A DNA stretch of 64,000 bases, taken from positions 372,001 to 436,000 of the forward strand of contig NZ_JAKIKX010000003.1 of NCBI RefSeq assembly GCF_023283925.1, written 5' to 3'. The translations under genes were made by a program, and so were the position numbers. This document shows positions 37,323-45,140 of this stretch, in pieces (within the stretch, counting starts at the first letter, position 1; every line of letters begins with the position of its first letter). Under the pieces are notes generated by a model. That model saw only the letters and a program-made list of their open reading frames with translations. It searched no databases and was not told the origin of the DNA. The stretch comes from Shewanella marisflavi (GTDB taxonomy: Bacteria; Pseudomonadota; Gammaproteobacteria; Enterobacterales; Shewanellaceae).

Positions 37323-39491
37323 TTACTCCACCCAATGGAGTACATCGCGAATGATGGACCATCTGGGTTTGGTTTCGCTGGCACCCTGACCCAGCATCCA
37401 GTAGTTGTAGAGCTTCTGCTGGTGACCATCGACCTTACGCAGTTTCTGCCAGTTGTTGACATAGTTAAGCAGCGACTGGTTATCCTGGGCCACGGCGTAA
37501 GCGACAGGATATTTGACCTTATATTCCAGCGGCGCGATGCCATAACCGGGGAAGAACAGGGTCCAGGCGGAGCCTGCCTCGGCGCTGATCACCACGGCGT
37601 CATATTTATCGCCCTTCTGACGGAAGAAGTTTTTATAGCCCTTTATCTTGACGAAGTTGAGGTTGGGGTAAAACGCCTTGGCATCTTCTATGATATCGCT
37701 GTGCTCCACATAGGCGATGGTCACATCCTGCATCGCCTTGATTGACTGGTTGCTCTTAAATCCATTGACCTTATGGTCTTTGGTGGCAATAGCCAGGTTG
37801 AGCAGCAGCACAGGCTCCACATAGCTCAGCTTGTCCATCTGCTCGATATCCATCGCCAAGCCCGACATGGCGATATCGAAGAAACCTGCATCTAATGACG
37901 CGGCCAGCTTCTCCTTCTCAAAGGGGATAAACTCCACCTGCACACCGAGATCGTCTGCCAGACGATTCGCCATGGCGCTGTCAAAGCCCACCAGTTGCCC
38001 GGCATTGTTGTAGTAGCTAAAGGGGACATTGCTGGGGATATAGCCGACTCTCAGCACGCCCCTGCTGCGGATGGCATTAACGTCGGCGACGGGGCGACTC
38101 GGTGTCTGGCCGAGAATCGGGAATTGCTTGTTCACCTTAGTGGGTACCTTGTCGGCGACCTGCATATTGGCGATCACACCGCTGGTCACCTCAGGGCTAT
38201 GGATAAATAGCCCCATGCCGATACGGCAAACCAGTAAGGTGACCGCCACACTGGCGCCTATGCCTATGCCCATCTTCAGCAGATGGTGCGGCCTGAGTCT
38301 CAGGCGTTTCTCAAACAGTGCCACCGTGAGTAGCGTCAGGGCAAATAGGTTCATGACGGCGGCGATGGAGTTGAACTTACCTGTGATAAAGCCCGACATC
38401 ACAAACAGCTGAAACAGATCCTGAGGCAGGTGCACGAGATCCAGCATAAAGGGGATCGCCACATAGACGCTGCCAAATAGCGACAACAGACCGCTGATGG
38501 AGAGCGACGGGAGCGCACTCAGTTCTACTGGCGTACCGTTAAACCAGCCAGCAAACAGCACGAAGAGGATAACCGTTAGCTTGCCTATGTTGGGGAAGGT
38601 GAAGGCGATAGGCACCAAAATTTCAACTAAGGTTTCGGCATCATCACTCAGGCTCTGATGCTCGCGCATGATCTGCTTACACTCTTCGACAATCACAGGG
38701 ATCACGATAAAAATGTTGCCGGTGGCAAAGGCGGTGACCAGGCTGGATTTACTGATCCGCAGCGCCTGAGCGAAGGTCACCGGAGTGAGTGAGGCGACGA
38801 TCCAGGGGAGCACCCAGAAGGTGAGCAGCAGACAGAGGACAAAATAGCTGATGAGATAAACCTGCATGCTGGCAAACTCATCCACTCCCATGGTGCCCGC
38901 TGCAGAGGCCGACATGGCGAAGATCCCTATGGGTAAGACTTTGACCAGCGCCTGGGTGATCTTGGAGAAGATCTCACTGCAGGTGTGCATAAAGTTGATG
39001 ATCAGCAGCTTGTTGTCGCCCTCCATGCCAATCAGGGCCAGCCCCATGGCGATGGCGAAGATCACCATGGCGGGTACATAGCCTTCGGCCATAGATTGGA
39101 ACGGATTGGAGGGGATATAGAGCTTAAAGTAGTCGATGGCCGCGGCTGGCTCTATGGAGCTGGTACTGAAAAAGGAGGCGGTTTCGACAAAGGGAAAGGA
39201 CAATGGCATCAGCGCCACTAACACTAGGCCAACTGCCCAGAGCAGTAGCATGATCACGCCTGCGCGGCTAAAGATCAGGCTGGCGGTGGCACGCTTGAGT
39301 TTACCTATGCCGCCTACCAGAGAGACCAGAATGTAGGGCAGTACCGTCATCTGCATCAGCAGGATCACACTGGTCCCTATGTTACTCATCCAGCCGACGG
39401 ACTCACCAAAAAACAGCCCCACCGCAAAACCGATAAACATGGCGACGAGCATCTGAGTCGAACTGCTCATGGAGAAAAGTTGCTTTAGCAC
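37323..39491 (-). CDS. Dicarboxylate/amino-acid:cation symporter fused to a solute-binding domain
   Basis: The N-terminal 430 residues are a sodium:dicarboxylate (SDF/DAACS) transporter with about ten helices and conserved TVLPYILVSLVGGIGKL and FTFPNIGKLTVILF segments. A further helix (KMGIGIGASVAVTLLVCRIG) precedes a C-terminal type-3 solute-binding domain (RGVLRVGYIPSNVPFSYYNN). Solute-binding domains normally serve ABC or tripartite transporters, so a secondary carrier with its own attached receptor is unusual. AAGGGA lies before the GTG at 39489-39491, which I prefer over the ATG at 39539. Substrates are probably amino acids or dicarboxylates. Confidence 0.82.
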   Translation of the reverse strand: MLKQLFSMSSSTQMLVAMFIGFAVGLFFGESVGWMSNIGTSVILLMQMTVLPYILVSLVGGIGKLKRATASLIFSRAGVIMLLLWAVGLVLVALMPLSFPFVETASFFSTSSIEPAAAIDYFKLYIPSNPFQSMAEGYVPAMVIFAIAMGLALIGMEGDNKLLIINFMHTCSEIFSKITQALVKVLPIGIFAMSASAAGTMGVDEFASMQVYLISYFVLCLLLTFWVLPWIVASLTPVTFAQALRISKSSLVTAFATGNIFIVIPVIVEECKQIMREHQSLSDDAETLVEILVPIAFTFPNIGKLTVILFVLFAGWFNGTPVELSALPSLSISGLLSLFGSVYVAIPFMLDLVHLPQDLFQLFVMSGFITGKFNSIAAVMNLFALTLLTVALFEKRLRLRPHHLLKMGIGIGASVAVTLLVCRIGMGLFIHSPEVTSGVIANMQVADKVPTKVNKQFPILGQTPSRPVADVNAIRSRGVLRVGYIPSNVPFSYYNNAGQLVGFDSAMANRLADDLGVQVEFIPFEKEKLAASLDAGFFDIAMSGLAMDIEQMDKLSYVEPVLLLNLAIATKDHKVNGFKSNQSIKAMQDVTIAYVEHSDIIEDAKAFYPNLNFVKIKGYKNFFRQKGDKYDAVVISAEAGSAWTLFFPGYGIAPLEYKVKYPVAYAVAQDNQSLLNYVNNWQKLRKVDGHQQKLYNYWMLGQGASETKPRWSIIRDVLHWVE

Positions 39492-39655
39492 GACAATAGT
39501 TCCCTTATGTGACACATACCTGTGATGGCTGGGCATCATAGATTGGTTATCAGATTATAGAAGGGGGGATAGCGAGGTAAAAGGCTTGATTGTCAATCTG
39601 TTGCGGTTAAGCACAGTTTTTGGCCATGTTAGTGTGATTTAAGGGATTGCTGCCA

Positions 39656-39676
39656 GTCGGCTCAGGTTGAGCCGAC
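39656..39676 (-). terminator. Hairpin downstream of the borosin-linked operon
   Basis: GTCGGCTCA (39656-39664) pairs with TGAGCCGAC (39668-39676) around a GGT loop. It lies 26 bp after the TPR-GGDEF stop codon. There is no T tract, so termination efficiency is uncertain. Confidence 0.45.
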
Positions 39677-39702
39677 GCAGTTTAGTGGACTCTTATTATG
39701 AC

Positions 39703-41499
39703 TTAGAGAGAAAGCACAGTATGTGAGGCCTTGGGGATGGCGCGTTCGGCTTCAGGGTCGAAGACACAGATGCGATCCCGTCCGGTTTCCTTCGACTGAT
39801 ACATGGCGCTGTCGGCGTCGTTGATCAGCCGCTCCAGTTTAAATCCTGACATCTGAGTGTCTGTGATCCCAAAGCTGGCGGTGACCTCAAAATCATGACC
39901 CGTTTCGCTGCAATCTATGTTGGCAATCGCCTTACGGCAGCACTCCGCTAGTTTGATGGCGGTTTGCAGATCGCATCCCGGCAACGCGATACAAAATTCC
40001 TCGCCGCCGATACGGGCGAAGATATCGTTTTTTCGTCCTTGGGCCTGACAAGCCTTGGCGACCTTTTTCAGTACCCAGTCACCCACGGCATGACCATATT
40101 TATCATTGATCTGCTTGAAGTTATCCAGATCGAACAGGATGTAACTTAAATCCACATCACTGCTTTCACAGTAGGCCAAGGCGCTTTGTGCTACCTGAGT
40201 GAAATGGCCGCGATTAAATACATGAGTCAGGGCATCAAATTCAGCCAGCTGCTTGAGGCGCTTCTGAATGGTCCATGACTTATAGGCCCAAAATCCCAGT
40301 AGTGTGATGATGGCGATCAGCAGCGAAATAAATAGGCGGGTATTTTCCGCCTGGGTCTTTGCCAGTTGCTGCTCTGTCAGGAGCAGATTGTTTTGTCTGT
40401 CGAGCAGGGCGATACGACTCTTCTGCTCCGCCGCTTGATGCTCGGCGAGCTGGAAGGCTAGATGCTTGGTCTTGATATCGTCCAGATATGCCTTGTCGGC
40501 CTGGGCGTATAACTCATGGTAATAAAGAGCGCCAACACTATCATTTTGTGATTTGTTGATTTGATACAAAATTTTATATGCATTTACTCCAGACTCTGAG
40601 TTAGCTATGCCTTTGGCGTACTCGAGTGACTGTAAGGCATGGTTTTTCGCACGGCTTAATTCGTGTCTATCAAAATGGGCTTGGGCGAGGAGTGAATGAT
40701 AAATGGCGATATAGGGGGCGTATTGCGATATTTCTAGAGTTTCTAAGTTACTATTTAATATCTCGATGGCCTTATCTGGCCTGCCCTCTTGTATATAAAG
40801 CGTTGCTAGATAGCTATCTATCGCGCTTTCCATTATGGGTTCGTTGGCTTCCTGGCATGCATTTATCCCTTCAATAATTTCAGGGGAGTTAGGCTGAAGT
40901 CTATGTAATCTAAATAGTGACTCTAGTTTTAAACTGTGGGCAACACAGTAATTTCTTTGCGTTGTCTTTCTTGTAAACAATTGATTAGTAAAACTAAGAC
41001 CCAGCTCATACTGACTCAATTGATTGTAAATCAGTGCTGCAGAGGCGATACCTAATTGCCTTAGTTCATCATCTCGTATGGATGGTGCAAGGTGAGTTAG
41101 ATTGGATAGTTGCCTAATTCCCTCATTCCAATTTTTCGATATGGCGTAAATATTCACTAATGAGATGATAGTTTTATATTTTATTTCATTCTGGCCTTTC
41201 ATCTCGAGAATTTTATTGTAGGTCGATATCGCGTTGGTAAAGTCACCTTTAAAGGAATATTGATAGCCAATTAAATAAGCAAGATGGTATTGTTGAGATT
41301 CGGAAAGGCTCTGACGTGAAGTTTTTATTTTTTCTATTAAGTCATTGAATTCATATGGGGATGAGCTTTTTATTTGCTCAGCCTTTGACAGTAATCTATC
41401 CGCCTCTAGATTATTTAAAGCGAAGCTGTTACCTATGATGAAAATAAGGCTCGCACAAATCAAGCGAGCCAGATTTTTTAAACGCAGCGAAGTAACCAT
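39703..41499 (-). CDS. TPR-repeat diguanylate cyclase with signal peptide
   Basis: This 598-aa protein has a signal peptide (LICASLIFIIGNSFA), an extracytoplasmic TPR-rich region (about 30-350), a short coiled coil, one membrane helix (LFISLLIAIITLLGFWAY) and a C-terminal GGDEF domain. GGEEF is at 498-502 and an RxxD site (RKND) precedes it by five residues. It should make cyclic di-GMP on the cytoplasmic side. Its ATG is only eight bases after the precursor peptide gene and its ribosome binding site overlaps that stop region, so it is probably co-transcribed with the borosin genes. The link is unexplained. Confidence 0.88.
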   Translation of the reverse strand: MVTSLRLKNLARLICASLIFIIGNSFALNNLEADRLLSKAEQIKSSSPYEFNDLIEKIKTSRQSLSESQQYHLAYLIGYQYSFKGDFTNAISTYNKILEMKGQNEIKYKTIISLVNIYAISKNWNEGIRQLSNLTHLAPSIRDDELRQLGIASAALIYNQLSQYELGLSFTNQLFTRKTTQRNYCVAHSLKLESLFRLHRLQPNSPEIIEGINACQEANEPIMESAIDSYLATLYIQEGRPDKAIEILNSNLETLEISQYAPYIAIYHSLLAQAHFDRHELSRAKNHALQSLEYAKGIANSESGVNAYKILYQINKSQNDSVGALYYHELYAQADKAYLDDIKTKHLAFQLAEHQAAEQKSRIALLDRQNNLLLTEQQLAKTQAENTRLFISLLIAIITLLGFWAYKSWTIQKRLKQLAEFDALTHVFNRGHFTQVAQSALAYCESSDVDLSYILFDLDNFKQINDKYGHAVGDWVLKKVAKACQAQGRKNDIFARIGGEEFCIALPGCDLQTAIKLAECCRKAIANIDCSETGHDFEVTASFGITDTQMSGFKLERLINDADSAMYQSKETGRDRICVFDPEAERAIPKASHTVLSL

Positions 41500-41507
41500 A
41501 TATCGTC

Positions 41508-41774
41508 TTATGCTGAAAGCCGTTGATCAGTGATGTCCTGTTCTTCTTCACGCTCTTCTTCCTGTTCAGGCTCGTCTTCAGCAGGCAGCATAATACACAC
41601 AATATCAGGACAAACATCTAGCTCTCTCTTAAGGCTAATATCGTCTCGATTTAATAGTGATGCTTTTAGCGTAGTGCTGAGCGTTGATTCTGTAATTGCC
41701 TGCTGGAAATTAGCTTCGTTTTGTAGCGTGGCGTCTTGACCCATACGTTCCAGTAGTTGAATGATGTTCGGCAT
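41508..41774 (-). CDS. Split-borosin precursor peptide candidate
   Basis: This 88-aa peptide lies 15 bp after a borosin methyltransferase gene. Residues 1-53 are helical (MPNIIQLLERMGQDATL, then SLLNRDDISLKREL), and from memory resemble the borosin-binding domain of the Shewanella precursor SonA, including the GQDA motif. Residues 54-63 (VCPDIVCIML) are a hydrophobic segment with two Cys where the methylated core would fall. A long acidic tail follows (EQEEEREEEQ). AAGGA lies 6 nt before the ATG. No ribosome- or metal-related alternative fits. Which residues are methylated, and whether the tail is removed, is not known. Confidence 0.78.
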   Translation of the reverse strand: MPNIIQLLERMGQDATLQNEANFQQAITESTLSTTLKASLLNRDDISLKRELDVCPDIVCIMLPAEDEPEQEEEREEEQDITDQRLSA

Positions 41775-41789
41775 TGTTCGTCCTTATTG

Positions 41790-42608
41790 TTAGTGGTTGT
41801 TTTCAGGTACTAGGCTGTCATCAACATGGAGGGCCGCCTCTAGTTTAGCCAGCTTCTCCAAGATGATTGGATTCGGTCGCATTTTCTCGCTCGGCGGGAT
41901 CACCAAGGTGGTGTGCATGAAGATCTCGGCATCGGCCAGTTTACCTAGCGTCAAAGATTGCTTACGTACCTTATCAATAGGGAGTACGGCGGCCTCGTAG
42001 AGGATCACCTGGTGATCTAGGGGATAAGTCTCTGCCAGCAGCTCTATCAGTACCTGCCGATGGGCCTTGCTGGTGGCGAATTTGGTCATGCTCTTGTCAC
42101 CGGCCAGGCCTATCTGCCAGAGGACCAAGTAACTGGAGGGGTCGAAGCGGCGCTGATAAAACATAAACTGGCTGGCTTCAAACTGCTGGCAACCAAATTG
42201 GCCGGGATCTACGCCAAGATCGGCGATGAGGCAATCTTCGGCCGAGATACCTGGCACCATAACCGCCTCAAAGCCTTCGGCGCGCGCCGCCTCAATAGAG
42301 CGGTGGGGCGCCTGGGCGAAAACTCCGGGATGACCATAGAAGGCGCCGACAACTTTCTTGCCTTGCCTGACTTCAGACATTATGGCGTCGACCATCTCTC
42401 GATAGGTGATATGGCGCGACTTTCCCTCGTCGTAGAAGATCTGCAGCGAGCGCACGTCAGAGTGCATCTCCTGTAACCAGAGTTCCACGATACCGTTGGA
42501 GACACCCGAAAAAACCACGTCGGCTTGTTCAATATAGCTGCGTGCCAGGGGGCAGATGTGGGCACCTAAGGTCATCCCTATGCCTACGCAGGCTAGGCTT
42601 CCCGCCAT
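41790..42608 (-). CDS. Borosin-type peptide backbone alpha-N-methyltransferase (split, SonM-like)
   Basis: This 272-aa S-adenosylmethionine enzyme of the tetrapyrrole-methylase fold acts on its precursor as a separate protein. FYDEGKSRHITYREM (58-72), VVGAFYGHPGVF (86-97) and VPGISAEDCLIADL (118-131) match the fungal borosin enzyme OphMA as I recall it. Tyr59, Arg65 and Tyr69 align with catalytic OphMA residues Tyr66, Arg72 and Tyr76; the OphMA Tyr63 position is Gln56. OphMA carries its core peptide at its own C-terminus. This protein does not, and a precursor gene follows at 15 bp. It methylates backbone amides repeatedly in known members. Confidence 0.88.
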   Translation of the reverse strand: MAGSLACVGIGMTLGAHICPLARSYIEQADVVFSGVSNGIVELWLQEMHSDVRSLQIFYDEGKSRHITYREMVDAIMSEVRQGKKVVGAFYGHPGVFAQAPHRSIEAARAEGFEAVMVPGISAEDCLIADLGVDPGQFGCQQFEASQFMFYQRRFDPSSYLVLWQIGLAGDKSMTKFATSKAHRQVLIELLAETYPLDHQVILYEAAVLPIDKVRKQSLTLGKLADAEIFMHTTLVIPPSEKMRPNPIILEKLAKLEAALHVDDSLVPENNH

Positions 42609-42702
42609 GAAATAGAGTCCTGATGTTACGCTTGTTAATTGAGGGTTAAAGTTAACAGTAATCTTAGTATTTTAAAACTGCTAATTACCTTGAATTGGAG
42701 AC

Positions 42703-43314
42703 CTATTTCATACTTATGTAATGGACTCTTTCGGCGAAACAGGATTTCATCTTTTGTGGGTAATTCTCATTTTCTTTAGGAAGTGAAAAGGGAGCCGTTT
42801 CAAATACAAATCCGAGCTTTTTGACGAAGCGTTCAGTCGCTAGATTTTTGGCAGCAAAATTAGCCTGTATACGCTCAACCTTTAGCTTAAGGTAAGCATA
42901 TTCCATCAAGGCTCCCATGGCTTCCTCCGGATAGAGCTTGCCGTTAGCCTCGGGCAACAACATGATGCCGATCTCAGCCCTGCTGCGATCGTTTCCCTGC
43001 CAAGTCAGCCCTTGTATACCTATGGCGCGCTGCCTTTTCTGTTCCATTATGGTCCAGTTCATATATTGAGTAGTAGGCACAGTGTCTGATAGAGCTTGCG
43101 TCATCTGCGATAACGCGATTTGAAACGCCTTGTCGGCTCGGTGTTGGGTGAGCGGTGGGGCTATATGACGCATCACCCGCCCATTACAATAAAGGCGGTG
43201 ATATAGCTCCCTGTCCGTTGCCGATATAGGGCGCATGGTCAGGCGCTCACTACAAAAACTGTGGTTGGGCAGATGTTGGGTTAGCCGTGATGGGAGTTGC
43301 GAGTTACTTGGCAA
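42703..43314 (-). CDS. GNAT-family acetyltransferase (RimJ/RimL-like)
   Basis: This 203-aa N-acetyltransferase has the acetyl-CoA-binding motif area (MLLPEANGKLYPEEAMGALM) and the usual GNAT C-terminal part, ERIQANFAAKNLATERFVKKLGF. It resembles RimJ/RimL-type amino-group acetyltransferases. Its start overlaps the shewasin gene by 11 bases and it precedes the borosin methyltransferase by 94 bp on the same strand. It may modify the peptide product or its N-terminus, or act on an unrelated substrate. That link is inferred from context only. Confidence 0.88.
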   Translation of the reverse strand: MPSNSQLPSRLTQHLPNHSFCSERLTMRPISATDRELYHRLYCNGRVMRHIAPPLTQHRADKAFQIALSQMTQALSDTVPTTQYMNWTIMEQKRQRAIGIQGLTWQGNDRSRAEIGIMLLPEANGKLYPEEAMGALMEYAYLKLKVERIQANFAAKNLATERFVKKLGFVFETAPFSLPKENENYPQKMKSCFAERVHYISMK

Positions 43315-44932
43315 GTTGCGCCTCCGATATGGCCAGTGGGCTTTGCTCGGCGAAGCGAATCACTCCCTTGTCATCCACCGAACGGTCAAATATCACATAG
43401 TAGCCACTCATCAGTGGTAGGCCCAAGATAGATTGATTTGGCCAGTTGGGCAGCTGTGAGAGCAGCTTAAAGCAGGCCTTTCCCTTGGTTGGCGTATTGA
43501 TTTGCCAGTAGTGCTGGGGCGTGACGCGGATGGATACTGGCTCACAACCCGGTGGGCAGCTGGGGTCACTACAAGTGGGCGCCGCGTGCAATTCGCTCCG
43601 TGGGCCAATAAAGTAGAAGGTGAGGTCCGGCCATAGCTCCAGTTGCAGGGTCTCCATGTCGATGCCGGTTTGCTGAAAGGCGATCTCGCTAAAGGGGGCA
43701 ATCTGCTCAGTAAATAGCGGGTTGATCGCGTCTAGCGCCTGTTTCATGGCATCAAATAGATGACGGGTGAGCACGATGGCGGAGGCGCCTGTGTCGATAA
43801 TGGCGTTGCTTTGACCGCGCAGGGTGTCACAGATATGTACCCCGTGCGTATGCAGATGTTGGCCATTGTGACATAGGGCGCTACTTGGCGGAGCCTCTTG
43901 GGGCTGTTCGTTTGCGGCCTGGGCTTGCTGTTGCGCCTGAGTTAGCAGGCTGGGGATCATCTCATTGTCGCCGACACTCAGCCCCAGCAGATTGACGTTG
44001 TAATACTTGTTTTCAATCACAGCTATGGTTTTAAACTCGCCTTGATAGAGCTCGGTATGTTCCTCTCCGCCCCCTAAGATCAACCAGCCTTGGTTGAGAG
44101 GATCCTGGCCTAAGAAGGCGAAGTCATTAGCGCTGTTGGGGGCCACCACTTCTTGGCTCCTTACATGTATGCTGGAGCGGCGGGCAAAGAAGGCAAACTT
44201 ATTCGGTGTCAGGCCGTGGGTGGTTAAATTGTTGAAGTAGGGCGGCAGACTATCTGTGGGCTGGGTGCGCAAGAAGCGCTTAAACTGGCGCAAATCTTCG
44301 CTGTTGAAACTCTGGTCTGTTGCCTGATGCCAAATGATGTCCGCTGCTTGATCTATTGAGAAGTCGCTGCTGGCTTGATTGAGGATCGGGCGATAATGCT
44401 GGCTGGAGAGATGGATCTCTTCATCAAAGGGCCAGGGAAAAGTGAGCGCGGGCGCTATGCCATAGTGATTGAAATAATCTTTTAAATCATAGACCTTGTT
44501 GAGGCTGTCATAAGCCAGCCCCAGAATGCCATCGGCGTCGGCGAAGCTAGTTTCCTGAGTTAAAGAGGAGACTACGGCGACGGCGCATCGCTCCAGCACT
44601 ATGGGCTGATGGGCCTGGGGGACATGCTCGTCATGAATATCGAAATCTATCTCATCTTCGCGAATACCCACCCGGGTATAGACTACAGGGCCGTCCCAAC
44701 CGCCTATGCCGTAAAGCACCTCTTGTGCCAAGCTGGTGGGGACTAAGGCGTTGTCACGCTCTTCGGCATAATCGCTGCCGGATACCACTAAGGTGCTGCT
44801 GCCGGTATCTAAGATCAGGTTCAGCGGATGTTTCTCTGCGCCGATGCGCAGTTGGGCACTGTAACCGCCTTTGGCATACACATTGACCAGGGGAACTTTT
44901 AGGGTGCGAGGCGTGGCCTTAGGTGAACTCAT
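43304..44932 (-). CDS. Pepsin-like (A1) aspartic peptidase, shewasin type
   Basis: This 542-aa protein has both catalytic motifs of a two-lobe pepsin: ILDTGSSTLV (Asp42) and AIIDTGASAIV (Asp380), with a flap Tyr74 (LYGIGGW). A Gln-rich insert lies near 331-350 and a Cys cluster near 480. Such enzymes are rare in bacteria but known as shewasins in Shewanella. No signal peptide is present, so it should be cytoplasmic and probably lacks a propeptide, which agrees with known shewasins. It overlaps the GNAT gene by 11 bases in the borosin neighbourhood and could cut the precursor leader or tail. Confidence 0.88.
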   Translation of the reverse strand: MSSPKATPRTLKVPLVNVYAKGGYSAQLRIGAEKHPLNLILDTGSSTLVVSGSDYAEERDNALVPTSLAQEVLYGIGGWDGPVVYTRVGIREDEIDFDIHDEHVPQAHQPIVLERCAVAVVSSLTQETSFADADGILGLAYDSLNKVYDLKDYFNHYGIAPALTFPWPFDEEIHLSSQHYRPILNQASSDFSIDQAADIIWHQATDQSFNSEDLRQFKRFLRTQPTDSLPPYFNNLTTHGLTPNKFAFFARRSSIHVRSQEVVAPNSANDFAFLGQDPLNQGWLILGGGEEHTELYQGEFKTIAVIENKYYNVNLLGLSVGDNEMIPSLLTQAQQQAQAANEQPQEAPPSSALCHNGQHLHTHGVHICDTLRGQSNAIIDTGASAIVLTRHLFDAMKQALDAINPLFTEQIAPFSEIAFQQTGIDMETLQLELWPDLTFYFIGPRSELHAAPTCSDPSCPPGCEPVSIRVTPQHYWQINTPTKGKACFKLLSQLPNWPNQSILGLPLMSGYYVIFDRSVDDKGVIRFAEQSPLAISEAQLAK

Positions 44933-45140
44933 CGATGACCTTTTGGGTTGAGGGAATTCGTTTTGTTTTTATATAAGCCATTGTTTTACCCGATCCGCAG
45001 AAGGGGATCAATCCAAGGTAAACCCGTGGCAAATAGCGAGGAGGAGAGGGTGTCACATTAGGTGAGAAGTATTGTTTAATGTCAGCAACAGAAAAAGAGC
45101 AACGCGGCCCCTTTTCACATATAGGTTTTGACTGCCGGCC

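Noticed and set aside
41790..42608. Interpretation as a corrin or siroheme biosynthesis methyltransferase
   Set aside because: GKSR..TY, FYGHPGVF and PGISAEDC fit borosin enzymes better, and a precursor-like gene follows directly.
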